Part shown: positions 8,517-18,106 of the stretch, one piece after another
Layout: each line of letters starts with the position of its first letter
Numbering within the stretch: position 1 is the stretch's first letter
NCBI GenBank assembly: GCA_028724585.1
Contig: JAQYCQ010000037.1
Location: 1-64,000 of the forward strand
Length of the DNA stretch: 64,000 bases
Direction: 5' to 3'
From: Bacillota bacterium
Lineage (GTDB): Bacteria; Bacillota; Clostridia; Peptostreptococcales; Anaerovoracaceae
Position numbers and translations under genes: made by a program
The notes under the pieces: generated by a model
Seen by the model: only the letters and a program-made list of their open reading frames with translations
Databases searched by the model: none
What the model was told of the DNA's origin: nothing

Positions 8517-10919
8517 CTACATTTTCCTGAGCCCGGCGCCGAACTTCTCTTCGAGGCTTTCGACGATCTTATGCTGCCTGCCGGTAACCTCTTCGTCTGT
8601 AAGGGTCCTGTCCGGAACTCTGTACCTGAGGGCGAAAGCTACGCTCTTTCTTCCTGCCGCGATCTGTACGCCTCTGTATACGTCGAAGAGCTCTACACTC
8701 TCGAGGATGTTTCCGCCGTTCTCGCGGATAGCCTTTTCCAGTTCCGCTACTGTTACCTTTTCATCGACCAGCATAGCTATATCTCTTTCTACAGCCGGGT
8801 ACTTAGGCAGCGGCTTGTAGATGACTTCTGTATCTGTCTGACCGATGATGACCGAGAACAGGAGCTCGCAGGAGTATACTTCCTCTGAGATGCCGTATCT
8901 CTCGGCAACGTCAGGCCTGATCTGGCCCATAGTTCCTATCATCTCACCGTTGGAAATGATGTTGGCGCATCTTCCCGGATGGTATGTAGCGAGACCTGAT
9001 TCAGCGACATACTCAGCGTCTGTGATGCCGAGATGCTGGAGCAGCCCTTCGATATATCCCTTAAGGACGAAGAAATCCGCGTCTCCGCCGTAGAGGCCAA
9101 TGCAGAGGCCCTCAGCCTCGGCAGGCATGCCGTCGCAGTTTATCTTGGAATCGTTGAAGATCTTTCCTATCTCGAAAAGCCCTGCTTCCTTGTTGCCTCT
9201 GGCGTAGTTTCTCTCCAGAGTGCTCATCATGCTCGGGATCAGCATTGTTCTCATAACACTCGTATCTTCGCCGAGCGGATTGATGATCTTTACAAAATTC
9301 CTGTGCATGAGGTCTGTTTCTGAAACATTGACCTTATCCACGCTGTCAGGGTTTACGAACGAATATGTGAGGATCTCGTCCAGGCCGTAAGCTGTAAGTA
9401 TATCTCTAGCTCTGCTCCTGACTGTTTCGTTCCTGGTCATGGAAGCGGCTGATACGCCTGAAGGAAGCGTAGTCGGAAGCTTGTCATATCCGTACATCCT
9501 CGCTACTTCTTCGACGTAGTCTTCCTCGATATTGAGGTCCTGCCTGATAGTAGGAGGAACGACATGGATGATATCGTCTTTTCTGTCAGCCTCCATCTCC
9601 AGGCTCCTGAAGATTTCTACCATAGTGTCTCCGGAAATATCAGTTCCCAGGACCTTGTTTATCCTTGAAACCCTTACGTCCAGAGGCCTTGCTTCCTGTA
9701 CCTCAGGATATACGTCTACGCTTCCGCCTACTACTGTTCCGCAGTCCAGCATCTCGATGAGCCTGCAGACTCTGTCGGCAGCCCTCGCGCAGAGATTTGC
9801 GTCTATACCCTTCTCGAACTTTCCGGAAGCCTCTGTCCTGAGACCCAGCTTCTTGGCTGTCAGCCTTACTGAATCGCCGTTGAAGTTAGCGGATTCGAGA
9901 ACTACTGTATTTGTATCCTCGAGGATCTCAGAATTGAGTCCGCCCATTACGCCGGCAACAGCTACAGGCTTTGCAGCGTCGTTTATCATGAGCATGGAAC
10001 TGTCGAGCTCTCTTTCTGTTCCATCGAGAGTAGTGAATTTAGCACCGTCCTCAGCAGTATCGACTATGATCTTTCCGCCTTCCAGATGCCTGATATCGAA
10101 AGCGTGGAGCGGCTGGCCGTATTCCATCATAACGAAATTAGTAATATCTACGATGTTATTTACAGGTCTCATACCGCCGTGCATAAGGCGCTTCTGCATC
10201 CACCACGGTGAAGGACCGATCTTTACGTCCTTGATGACTCTGGCTGTATATCTAGGGCAGAGGTCAGGCCTCTTGTTCTCTACGCTGATGTAGTCGTTTA
10301 CATCGCCTTCTTCGTTCTCCGCGCTTACCTCCGGATACTTGAGCTCTTTGCCGAATACAGCGGCAGCCTCTCTTGCCATACCTATCATTGAAAGGCAGTC
10401 AGGCCTGTTAGGAGTGATCTCGAAATCTATGACGCTGTCCTCGAGCTGCAGGGCTTCCCTGATGTCTGTGCCAGGCTTGAAGCTGTCGTCGAGGATCCAG
10501 ATGCCGTCTTTGATATCCTGGGCGATGACCTTGTCGTCATAGCCCATCTCAGCGGCAGAGCAGAGCATTCCGTTGGAAACTTCTCCTCTGAGCTTACCCT
10601 TCTTGATGACTGTTCCGTCAGGAAGCTTTCCGCCATGGCGGATGACAGGAACTGTAGCGCCCTCGAACACGTTCTTGGCGCCTGTAACGACCTGGAGCAG
10701 CTCGTCTTCGCCGACATCAAGCTGGCAGATGACAAGCTTATCAGCGTTAGGATGCGGGTCGATCTTTACGATCTTAGCAACCTGGATCTTGGAAAATTTA
10801 TTTCCCATCTCCTCTACTGTCTCGATGTTGGAGCCTGAGAGGATCATCCTGTCAGCGAATTCCTTGACAGGAACATCTATATCTACGTAATCTTTAAGCC
10901 AATTTACCGATACTAACAT
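8517..10919 (-). CDS. pheT: Phenylalanyl-tRNA synthetase beta subunit
   Basis: An 800-residue beta chain of the alpha2-beta2 PheRS. In order: N-terminal EMAP/OB-type tRNA-binding domain (about 40-150, NADKLVICQLDVG), B3/B4 editing domain (about 200-390, FEITPNRPDCLS just before it), B5 domain (about 405-475), catalytic-like core and C-terminal ferredoxin-fold anticodon domain (about 705-800, PKYPAVERDIAMLVDE). The start follows GAGGTGTATAT. It lies 18 nt after pheS in the same transcript. Confidence 0.96.
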   Translation of the reverse strand: MLVSVNWLKDYVDIDVPVKEFADRMILSGSNIETVEEMGNKFSKIQVAKIVKIDPHPNADKLVICQLDVGEDELLQVVTGAKNVFEGATVPVIRHGGKLPDGTVIKKGKLRGEVSNGMLCSAAEMGYDDKVIAQDIKDGIWILDDSFKPGTDIREALQLEDSVIDFEITPNRPDCLSMIGMAREAAAVFGKELKYPEVSAENEEGDVNDYISVENKRPDLCPRYTARVIKDVKIGPSPWWMQKRLMHGGMRPVNNIVDITNFVMMEYGQPLHAFDIRHLEGGKIIVDTAEDGAKFTTLDGTERELDSSMLMINDAAKPVAVAGVMGGLNSEILEDTNTVVLESANFNGDSVRLTAKKLGLRTEASGKFEKGIDANLCARAADRVCRLIEMLDCGTVVGGSVDVYPEVQEARPLDVRVSRINKVLGTDISGDTMVEIFRSLEMEADRKDDIIHVVPPTIRQDLNIEEDYVEEVARMYGYDKLPTTLPSGVSAASMTRNETVRSRARDILTAYGLDEILTYSFVNPDSVDKVNVSETDLMHRNFVKIINPLGEDTSVMRTMLIPSMMSTLERNYARGNKEAGLFEIGKIFNDSKINCDGMPAEAEGLCIGLYGGDADFFVLKGYIEGLLQHLGITDAEYVAESGLATYHPGRCANIISNGEMIGTMGQIRPDVAERYGISEEVYSCELLFSVIIGQTDTEVIYKPLPKYPAVERDIAMLVDEKVTVAELEKAIRENGGNILESVELFDVYRGVQIAAGRKSVAFALRYRVPDRTLTDEEVTGRQHKIVESLEEKFGAGLRKM

Positions 10920-10937
10920 ATATACACCTCACACCCG

Positions 10938-11963
10938 TTATCTGAACTGACCGAGGAAACGCTCGTCGTTCTCGTAGAACATCCTGATATCATCGATCTC
11001 GTACTTGAGCATAGCTATACGCTCAACGCCGATACCGAATGCGAAGCCTGTATACTTCTCAGTATCTATGCCGCCGATCTTAAGTACATTAGGATGTACC
11101 ATGCCGCAGCCGAGGATCTCTATCCAGCCGCTGCCCTTGCAGACCTTGCAGCCCTTGCCGCCGCACTTGAAGCAGGATACGTCTACTTCTGCGCTCGGCT
11201 CAGTGAACGGGAAGTGATGCGGTCTGAACTTTGTCTTTGTGTCAGGGCCGAACATCTGTCTCGCGAACTCGCTCAGAGTGCCTTTAAGATCAGCCATGGT
11301 GATGCCTTCGGCAACGACAAGTCCCTCTACCTGATGGAATACAGGGGAATGTGTAGCGTCAGGAGTATCGCACCTGTAAACTCTGCCCGGCGAGATGATA
11401 GCCAGAGGCGGCTCCTTGGAAAGGAGTGTCCTTGCCTGTACCGGCGAAGTCTGTGTTCTCAGCAGAGTTTTGTCAGTGATATAGAAAGTATCTGTCATGT
11501 CCCTTGATGGATGGTTAGGACCGGCGTTCAGGGCATCGAAGTTCATGAACACAGTCTCGACCTCAGGACCTTCAGCCAGTGAGAATCCCATGTTCATAAA
11601 TATTCTGGTCATCTCGTCGATAGTCTGTGTGATAGGATGCCTTGCTCCCAGCTTCTGTACCTTGCCCGGCTCAGTGACATCAACAGTCTCAGCCTTGAAC
11701 TTCATCTCCGTCTGCAGCTTTTTGAACTCGTCCATCTTTTCTTTGATATTATCTTCTATAGAAGATCTGGCCTGGTTCGCGAACTGTCCGACTTTCTTTC
11801 TGTCTTCCGGGCTGAGTTTGCCCATAGAGCGCAGGATCTTAGTAAGTTCTCCCTTTTTTCCGAGATACTTGACTCTGAGCTCTTCTATCTTGTCTATTGA
11901 TTCGGATTTATCGATGGAAGACTTGGCTTCCTCGAGTATTCCCTTGATATCATCAAGTAACAT
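10938..11963 (-). CDS. pheS: Phenylalanyl-tRNA synthetase alpha subunit
   Basis: A 341-residue catalytic subunit of PheRS: N-terminal coiled coil (about 1-85), then class II catalytic core with HPSRDMTDTFY, the phenylalanine-pocket region LLRTQTSPVQAR and motif 3 FGIGVERIAML near the C-terminus. The cysteine cluster CFKCGGKGCKVC (about 255-266) is a family feature. ATG at 11963 is chosen because AAGGAG lies 9 nt before it; an upstream in-frame TTG would place that site inside the gene. The gene follows the ftsZ terminator after only 48 bp, so its promoter must be very close or it is read through. Confidence 0.95.
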   Translation of the reverse strand: MLLDDIKGILEEAKSSIDKSESIDKIEELRVKYLGKKGELTKILRSMGKLSPEDRKKVGQFANQARSSIEDNIKEKMDEFKKLQTEMKFKAETVDVTEPGKVQKLGARHPITQTIDEMTRIFMNMGFSLAEGPEVETVFMNFDALNAGPNHPSRDMTDTFYITDKTLLRTQTSPVQARTLLSKEPPLAIISPGRVYRCDTPDATHSPVFHQVEGLVVAEGITMADLKGTLSEFARQMFGPDTKTKFRPHHFPFTEPSAEVDVSCFKCGGKGCKVCKGSGWIEILGCGMVHPNVLKIGGIDTEKYTGFAFGIGVERIAMLKYEIDDIRMFYENDERFLGQFR

Positions 11964-12011
11964 GTGTGAGTGCTCCTTCAAAAAATAAAAAAATAATATA
12001 AATAAATCCCT

Positions 12012-12040
12012 GAAAAAGAAAAGCCGGTATAAAACCGGCT
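12012..12040 (-). terminator. Terminator of the division operon, after ftsZ
   Basis: A perfect 7-bp stem (12022-12028 with 12034-12040), 5-nt loop and a T-rich tail on the minus strand, 20 nt past the ftsZ stop. It closes the mraZ-to-ftsZ transcript and separates it from pheST. Confidence 0.8.
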
Positions 12041-12060
12041 CATTTTAGGAAATTCTGTCG

Positions 12061-13209
12061 TTAGTCTCTGAGTTTCGCCGCAGCGTTTTTCAGGAAATCC
12101 GGTACGTCGATCGTGTCAGTCGCAGATGTTCTGACATCTTCATTGTTTTCCGTTCCGGCAGCATTCTCTTCGCCTTCAGATCCAGCTTCAGCTTCCTGCT
12201 CAGCGACAGGTTCTTCATCGCTGCCCATGAGCTCCGCAAGATCAGGATCCTGGTCGAGATCCTCAAATCCTGTAGCGATAACTGTAACTCTGATCTCGTC
12301 CTCGAGGTCTCCGTTGATGGAAGTACCGAAGATGATGTTGGCGTCGCTTGCCGCTGCCTTCTGTACCAGATCAGCTGCTTCGTTGACCTCAAGCATACCG
12401 AGGTCGTAGCCGCCCATGATATTGAACAGGATGGCCTTTGCTCCATCGATGGAAGTCTCCAGCAGCGGGCTTCCGATAGCGCCCTTGACCGCGTCGACAA
12501 CCCTGTTCTCGCCGGCACCTGTACCGATACCCATGTGCGCGATACCTCTGTTGCTCATTACAGTCTTTACGTCCGCGAAGTCCAGGTTGATGTTTCCTAC
12601 CTCGCTGATCAGGTCAGTTATACCCTGAACGCCCTGTCTGAGCACATCGTCGGCCATGCCGAACGCTTCGCGCATGGTTGTGTTTTTATCTGCTATCTCA
12701 AGAAGCTTGTCGTTAGGGACAACGACGAGCGAATCGACGTACTCCTTGAGGTACTGGATGCCGAGCTCCGCGAAATCTCTGCGCCTCTTGCCCTCAAAAG
12801 TGAAAGGTTTTGTAACCACGCCGACCGTGAGTATACCTTTTTCTCTGGCAGTCTTGGCAATAACAGGAGCTGCTCCTGTACCAGTACCGCCGCCCATGCC
12901 CGCTGTGATGAACACCATGTCGACGTCTTCAAAAACGCGCGAGATCTCTTCGATGCTCTCCTCAGCTGCCTTCGTACCTATTTCCGGATTCGCTCCGGCA
13001 CCGAGACCCTTTGTAAGCTTTTCGCCTATCTGGATCTTTGTCTCGGCAATAGAAGCGTCAAGCGCCTGTCTGTCTGTATTCACAGCAATGAAGGAAACGC
13101 CCTTCATGCCGGATTCGATCATCCTGTTGACGGCATTTCCTCCACCGCCGCCTACGCCGATGACCTTTATGTGCGCATTGTCTGCTTCATTAACTTCAAA
13201 CTGCAACAT
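12061..13209 (-). CDS. ftsZ: Cell division GTPase FtsZ
   Basis: Tubulin homologue that polymerises into the Z ring, 382 residues. GTP-binding features: [12 protein letters not shown] (18-29) and the tubulin signature [10 protein letters not shown] (about 106-115); the T7-loop region follows with NLDFADV. The acidic linker (about 318-365) leads to the C-terminal peptide [10 protein letters not shown] that binds membrane anchors. ATG at 13209 follows GGGAGGT at 6 nt; upstream in-frame starts would add about 29 unrelated residues. It is the last gene of the division operon, with no ftsA beside it. Confidence 0.96.
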   Translation of the reverse strand: MLQFEVNEADNAHIKVIGVGGGGGNAVNRMIESGMKGVSFIAVNTDRQALDASIAETKIQIGEKLTKGLGAGANPEIGTKAAEESIEEISRVFEDVDMVFITAGMGGGTGTGAAPVIAKTAREKGILTVGVVTKPFTFEGKRRRDFAELGIQYLKEYVDSLVVVPNDKLLEIADKNTTMREAFGMADDVLRQGVQGITDLISEVGNINLDFADVKTVMSNRGIAHMGIGTGAGENRVVDAVKGAIGSPLLETSIDGAKAILFNIMGGYDLGMLEVNEAADLVQKAAASDANIIFGTSINGDLEDEIRVTVIATGFEDLDQDPDLAELMGSDEEPVAEQEAEAGSEGEENAAGTENNEDVRTSATDTIDVPDFLKNAAAKLRD

Positions 13210-13311
13210 TAGCGTACCTCCCGCTGTATATTCATTATATTCTAGCATATCGATTATGCTGCCGCAATAAAATATACATAAGAAAAACAGTCGCACACTT
13301 CATTTTTCTGC

Positions 13312-13344
13312 GAGCGCTCCGCGCACGGGAGCGCCTTCGGCGCT
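13312..13344. repeat. TCC- and TTC-centred palindromes
   Basis: GAGCGC-TCC-GCGCAC (13312-13326, one mismatch) and AGCGCC-TTC-GGCGCT (13330-13344, perfect) in the ftsQ-ftsZ gap. On the other strand the second centre reads GAA, keeping the GNA-triloop form of the family. Confidence 0.65.
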
Positions 13345-13376
13345 GCACACGGCAGATGCCCGGCCGGCAAGTTTTA

Positions 13377-14261
13377 TCATGCCGGGCTGAACGTCGCGAA
13401 ACCGTCGTTTCCTACATTGATTGTGCCCGCTTCGACACCCTTCTGTCCAAGGTCGAAGATGACAGCTTTTATTCCCTCCAGATTCGCCGTTATATCGTCC
13501 GGAGCTCCGGAGCATATAAGCGTATCAGTTACATATCCGTGGACTGTGAGAGCGGATACAATATCGAGCTTTTTGAAGAAAAGGCCGCTGTCATTCACCT
13601 TGTCGATGAATTCCATCATCTTGGTCAGTTCTTCATCGTCGTCAGTCGACGGGAAATCTCCCTGTTCATAGCTTTTTATCTTTATGCCAGTGATCTCGGT
13701 CGCGGTTATCTGAGTATCTTCCTTTCCTATCACTCTGCCCTTTTCGTCCAGTATGAGGAATTTTCCCTTATACTTTATCGCAGCTGTAGGTATATGCTCC
13801 ATGACCGTTATGGTGTACTCGTTAGGCAGACGCCTCGAGACAGTAACACCTGAAATATACGGATTTTTTGCCATGATGGCTTTCTTCACCGAATGGCCGG
13901 TATGGCTGAAGATGTTGTCTCCCACCTTTACTCCCGACTCCTTTATCAGCTGCTTATCCGTCTTCATGGTATTGTTCCTGACATCTATCTCACTGATCGT
14001 GAACAGCGACGAAGAGAAGAAAAGATATCCGAAAAGCAGCAGGATCAGCGCGATCACGAGCACCGTAAGCCTGCGGCGCCTTCTCGCAGCCTTTCTCCTG
14101 CGCTGTTTTTCTATTTTTTTCTTACGCTTGCCGCGCTTTTTTTCTATCTCCGGGGATACGCCCCTTCTCCTGGACGGCTTCCGGGTTTCGTACGAAGTGT
14201 CGAAACCTCCGAATATCTCCGACGAGGGCCTGTATCCATCATATTTATTTTCATCATCCAT
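13377..14261 (-). CDS. ftsQ: Division protein FtsQ/DivIB
   Basis: A 294-residue single-pass membrane protein. A very basic cytoplasmic tail (about 27-64) is followed by one membrane segment (about 65-86), a POTRA domain (about 88-157, FTISEIDVRNNT) and the beta domain (about 160-260). It bridges early and late divisome proteins and partners FtsL and FtsB/DivIC. It is transcribed between murG and ftsZ, the usual dcw position. It is divergent in sequence, as the family is, but topology and location agree. Confidence 0.88.
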   Translation of the reverse strand: MDDENKYDGYRPSSEIFGGFDTSYETRKPSRRRGVSPEIEKKRGKRKKKIEKQRRRKAARRRRRLTVLVIALILLLFGYLFFSSSLFTISEIDVRNNTMKTDKQLIKESGVKVGDNIFSHTGHSVKKAIMAKNPYISGVTVSRRLPNEYTITVMEHIPTAAIKYKGKFLILDEKGRVIGKEDTQITATEITGIKIKSYEQGDFPSTDDDEELTKMMEFIDKVNDSGLFFKKLDIVSALTVHGYVTDTLICSGAPDDITANLEGIKAVIFDLGQKGVEAGTINVGNDGFATFSPA

Positions 14262-14298
14262 AATGTTCAGCGGCCCTCCTCAGAATATCCTCCGCTTA

Positions 14299-15393
14299 TC
14301 ATTCCGCTTTTTTTATACCTATCGTATCGCATATGACACTGGCGGCATCCGTCCTGCCGAGCGACTCAGACATGTGTGCCATAAGGACCAGCCTTTCAGG
14401 GTCTGCTTCCAGGCTCTCAGCTGTATCCGCCACCTGGCCCTCGGCCAGGTTCTTTTCTTCTATAACGACCGCGCCGCCCCTGTCAGCGACTACCATAGCG
14501 TTGTAATACTGATGGTTGTTCGTAACATAAGGCGAAGGTATCATTATAGACGGCCTGCCGCAGGCTGTGATCTCGGAAACGGTGAGCGCTCCGGACCTTG
14601 AAACTACCAGGTCGCATGCCTTGAGATACTTAGGCATGTCATTTATATATTCCATGTAGGTTATATTGTCAGCCTCAGGATGCGGCGCTCCCATGATCTC
14701 TTTATAATAGCGTTTTCCTGTCGCCCAGATGACGCGTACGCCTGTCCTGCCGGCGAAGCGCTCTGCCACCAGCTTCATCTCGTCGTTTATACGCTGCGCT
14801 CCCAGACTTCCGCCGAATCCCAGTACAACGAAATCGCCTTCGTCTATTCCCAGCGCTTTTCTTGATTCCTCTCTGGAGGTTTCTGTGAAAGCGCTCCTTA
14901 CAGGATTGCCCACTGTTACAGGCTCTGCCTTACATTTAAAATATTCCTTCGCCTCAGTAAAGGCCAGAAATACCCGGTCTACATGTTTGCTGAGAAGCTT
15001 ATTGGTCAGTCCAGGGAAAGCGTTCTGCTCATGTATGAACGAAGGGATATGAGCTTTGTACGCGGAGCGTACGACAGGGCCGCATACATAGCCTCCTGTT
15101 CCTATCACATAATCAGGCTTGAAATCGGCTATTATCTTCTTTGCTTCGTGAAGGCCCTTGTTGAGTTCCTTTACAGTATCGATATTTCTCAGGAGATGTT
15201 TCCTGTCGAATCCTCTTACAGTAATGAACTTGATAGGGTATCCGGCTTTAGGCACTATCTCCCTCTCCATGCCGTGCTCTGTGCCGACGAAGAGGATCTC
15301 TGCTTCCGGATGCCTTCTCTTTATCTCGTCCGCGATAGCTATAGCAGGATATATGTGACCTCCTGTTCCGCCTCCGCTCATGATGACTTTCAT
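14299..15393 (-). CDS. murG: MurG, lipid II-forming GlcNAc transferase
   Basis: Peripheral membrane glycosyltransferase that converts lipid I to lipid II, 364 residues (normal). The N-terminal glycine-rich loop is GGGTGGHI (7-14), the acceptor motif GTGGYVCGP (about 99-107), HEQNAFPG follows, and the C-terminal UDP-binding region contains SRSGALTVSEITACGRPSIMIPSP. The start overlaps the ftsW stop by 4 nt (ATGA), giving translational coupling. A TCC palindrome at 15058-15072 encodes VRSAY within the otherwise normal sequence. Confidence 0.96.
   Translation of the reverse strand: MKVIMSGGGTGGHIYPAIAIADEIKRRHPEAEILFVGTEHGMEREIVPKAGYPIKFITVRGFDRKHLLRNIDTVKELNKGLHEAKKIIADFKPDYVIGTGGYVCGPVVRSAYKAHIPSFIHEQNAFPGLTNKLLSKHVDRVFLAFTEAKEYFKCKAEPVTVGNPVRSAFTETSREESRKALGIDEGDFVVLGFGGSLGAQRINDEMKLVAERFAGRTGVRVIWATGKRYYKEIMGAPHPEADNITYMEYINDMPKYLKACDLVVSRSGALTVSEITACGRPSIMIPSPYVTNNHQYYNAMVVADRGGAVVIEEKNLAEGQVADTAESLEADPERLVLMAHMSESLGRTDAASVICDTIGIKKAE
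15058..15072. repeat. GGA-centred palindrome inside murG
   Basis: GTACGC-GGA-GCGTAC, perfect 6-bp arms, lying in native MurG coding sequence with no apparent insertion. Confidence 0.55.
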
Positions 15394-16601
15394 ACTTGCT
15401 CTCCTTCCTCACCTGGTTCCGCTTTCTGCTGCCGTGATATGTTGACTATCAGTCCCATTGCCATCATAAACAGCCACATGGCTGTTCCTCCGTAGCTTAC
15501 GAACGGGAGCGCTATACCTGTCGGCGGCATCATAGATGTTACTACCATTACGTTCAGTATGACCTGGCCGGCCAGCATTATCGTTATTCCGGACGCCATC
15601 AGCATGCCTCCGAGGTCAGGCGCTCTCAGCGCTATATGAACGCAGCGCCATATCAGCAGCAGGTATACTGCCAGAAGCACCAGCAGGCCTATATATCCCA
15701 GCTCCTCGCCTATGATAGCGAGGATGAAGTCGTTCTGCGGGTCAGGCAGGTGCAGGTTCTTCTGTACGCTGTTGCCCGGCCCTACTCCTTTAAGCCCGCC
15801 TGACGCCAGAGCGTAGAGTCCCTGGACTACCTGATATCCGTCACCCTTTTCATCCGCGAAAGGATCGAGGAACGAGGTTATCCTGGCCGACTTGTATCCG
15901 CCATTTGCCATTTCCTTGAACAGGAAGGCCGCGCCCCCCGCGATGCCTATGCCGAACAAGGCCGCCATGTATTTCATATTTGTGCCGGAAACGAAAAGCA
16001 TTATGACAAGTATCATCGCTATGGTAAGCGCCGTAGTGGTACTCGGCTGTTTCGCGACCAGGACCACGCATACGGCCGCCATCGCCATGACCGGCAACAA
16101 TCCTTTGACAGGCTTGTCTATCCTGTCCGGCTTCGAGGAAAACCATCTGGCCACAAGAAGTATAACGGCCAGCTTCGCGAACTCGCCCGGGATCAGGGTC
16201 AGAGGCCCTATCTGGATCCATCGCGCGGCACCGTTATATGTTCCTCCAAGAGGCGTATAGGTGACCGCGACCAGCAGGACCGCCAGGATGTAAATACCGT
16301 AAGACCACTTCAATATCTTATGATAGTCTATCATCGCCAGCATTATGAACAGGACCAGGCCTGTAGCCGCGAACAGGATCTCTTTTTTAAAATAAAAGTA
16401 AGGGTCGTTTTCTTTTATCAGCGCTGTATAATAGCTGGCGCTGAATACCATGACTATCCCGAACAGGACAAGTATCATAACGAGTACCGTCAGCGCGAAA
16501 TCCCCGGCTCCTGATCTTTTAATTCTCTTTTTTCTTCCGGCTGTCCCAGGCCGTTTTTTTTCATTAAGGCTCAGCACTTTGCTGTTCCCGGAACTACTCA
16601 T
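15390..16601 (-). CDS. ftsW: SEDS glycosyltransferase FtsW (or SpoVE)
   Basis: A 403-residue polytopic SEDS protein with about ten membrane segments after a basic 30-residue cytoplasmic tail. It polymerises lipid II into glycan strands at the septum together with a class B penicillin-binding protein. SEDS motifs include GGTYNGAARWIQIG (about 152-165), FILAIIGEELG and the C-terminal PFVSYGGTAM. Its dcw location between murD and murG favours FtsW; SpoVE, the sporulation paralogue, cannot be excluded from sequence alone. Confidence 0.9.
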   Translation of the reverse strand: MSSSGNSKVLSLNEKKRPGTAGRKKRIKRSGAGDFALTVLVMILVLFGIVMVFSASYYTALIKENDPYFYFKKEILFAATGLVLFIMLAMIDYHKILKWSYGIYILAVLLVAVTYTPLGGTYNGAARWIQIGPLTLIPGEFAKLAVILLVARWFSSKPDRIDKPVKGLLPVMAMAAVCVVLVAKQPSTTTALTIAMILVIMLFVSGTNMKYMAALFGIGIAGGAAFLFKEMANGGYKSARITSFLDPFADEKGDGYQVVQGLYALASGGLKGVGPGNSVQKNLHLPDPQNDFILAIIGEELGYIGLLVLLAVYLLLIWRCVHIALRAPDLGGMLMASGITIMLAGQVILNVMVVTSMMPPTGIALPFVSYGGTAMWLFMMAMGLIVNISRQQKAEPGEEGEQV

Positions 16602-16621
16602 ATCACCAACTCCGGTCTGTC

Positions 16622-17983
16622 TTACTTACCTGATCTGAGCTCTTCGACGTTTCTGATGAAGTCATCGCCTCTGAGCTCGAAATTTTTGTACATATCCCAG
16701 CTCGCGCAGGCAGGCGAAAGAAGGACAGTATCTCCCGGCTGAGCCAGCTCGGCGCTCTTCTTTACCGCTTCGCGCATATTATTTACGTCATATATATTTG
16801 TGAATCCGGTCTTCTCGGCAGCTTCCCTGATAGCTGGAGCCGTAACTCCCATGAGCACCAGAGCTTTCACCCTGCCCTCGAAGCTCTTGACGAACTCGTC
16901 GAAAGATCCTTTTTTGTCGTAGCCGCCCGCGATAAGGACTATGTTCTTATAGGAGGTTATCGCTTTAACGGCAGCGTCAGGATTTGTTCCCTTGGAGTCG
17001 TTTACGTATTTTACTCCGTCGATGGTACCGCAGTCCTGCATTCTGTGCTTTATGCCCTTAAATGTACGGAGCACTTCAGCTGTCACATCTGCCGGAATGC
17101 CTCCGAAATGAGCGGCAGCGGCAGCGGCGAGAGCGTTCTGCAGGTTATGTCTGCCGAGTATGAGGAGCTCGTCTGCTCCGCAGACGACCTGGTCGGCGGA
17201 GCCGTCGCGGATGACGATATTTCCGTCTTTAACAAAAGCGCCTCTTTCAAGTTCTTCTGTATCAGAGAAAGGTATAGCTGTCGCCGGGCAGTCTTCCATG
17301 AGTTTCCTGCATACCTCGTCGTTATTGTTATAGATGCAGAAATCGTCTTTTGTCTGGTTGGCGAAGACCTTTGCCTTTGCTTTCGCGTAATTTTCAAAGG
17401 AGCCGTGCCTGTCCAGATGATCCGGCGTAACGTTGAGGATCACTGAGATATGCGGCTTGAATTCCTTTGTGGTCTCCAGCTGGAAGCTGCTGCACTCTGT
17501 GATCAGGTATGTATCCTCGTCACAGTACATGGATTTAGGCGCTACAGCTACTCCGATATTGCCGGCCAGCTCTGCCTTAAGGCCTGCCGCCTTGTAAATA
17601 TCATAGATGAGGGTCGTAGTAGTAGTCTTGCCGTTCGTGCCGGTGATAGCCACGTACTTGCCCTTTCCATATCTGTAAGCCAGCTCAAGCTCGCCGATGA
17701 TCTCGGCGCCGTCAGCCTCGGCTTCCTTTACGTAGTCCTTCTGAGGGGAGATGCCCGGGCTCAGGACTACGAGATCGTAGCCTTTTACATTGCTCGGTCT
17801 GTCCCCGAAGCTGATATGGGAATATTCGCCTTCGTCAGCCAGCTTCCTCGCCGCGGCTGTTTCCCTGGCATCGTACATATCTGTTCTGGCGCCTTCGCTG
17901 TTGAGCATGGCGACAGCCGCTTTTCCTGATATTCCGAGACCTACAACGAGAGCCTTTAAGCCCTTGGCCTTTTTGATGTTCAT
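16622..17983 (-). CDS. murD: MurD, UDP-MurNAc-Ala D-glutamate ligase
   Basis: Cytoplasmic ATP-dependent ligase adding D-Glu to UDP-MurNAc-L-Ala, 453 residues. It has an N-terminal Rossmann domain (GLGISGKAAV), central ATPase with GTNGKTTTTTL (near residue 114) and NVTPDHLDRHGS, and a C-terminal domain with NDSKGTNPDA. ATG at 17983 has AGGA 7 nt upstream; two earlier in-frame ATGs add residues not found in the family. Two tandem palindromes (17170-17206) encode DGSADQVVCGADE just before the HNLQN motif. Confidence 0.95.
   Translation of the reverse strand: MNIKKAKGLKALVVGLGISGKAAVAMLNSEGARTDMYDARETAAARKLADEGEYSHISFGDRPSNVKGYDLVVLSPGISPQKDYVKEAEADGAEIIGELELAYRYGKGKYVAITGTNGKTTTTTLIYDIYKAAGLKAELAGNIGVAVAPKSMYCDEDTYLITECSSFQLETTKEFKPHISVILNVTPDHLDRHGSFENYAKAKAKVFANQTKDDFCIYNNNDEVCRKLMEDCPATAIPFSDTEELERGAFVKDGNIVIRDGSADQVVCGADELLILGRHNLQNALAAAAAAHFGGIPADVTAEVLRTFKGIKHRMQDCGTIDGVKYVNDSKGTNPDAAVKAITSYKNIVLIAGGYDKKGSFDEFVKSFEGRVKALVLMGVTAPAIREAAEKTGFTNIYDVNNMREAVKKSAELAQPGDTVLLSPACASWDMYKNFELRGDDFIRNVEELRSGK
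17170..17206. repeat. Tandem palindromes inside murD
   Basis: 17170-17186 has perfect 7-bp arms (CGTCTGC/GCAGACG) around TCC. 17192-17206 is GTCGGC-GGA-GCCGTC with a single T-T mismatch at the second position. Together they resemble the paired units found between genes. Confidence 0.6.
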
Positions 17984-18106
17984 TTCAGAATCCTGCCTTC
18001 CTGTCCGCATGGCAGCATCCGCCGCCGCGGTCACACGTTCAGTATTTTATAGTTCTATTATTACACGATAAGCCGGCAGGGAAAATCCCGTACCGGCAGA
18101 ATATTT

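Noticed and set aside
13495..13511. Perfect palindrome of CCGGAG/CTCCGG in ftsQ
   Set aside because: It lacks the three-base centre of the dispersed family and may be a chance repeat of GGAGCTCC codons.
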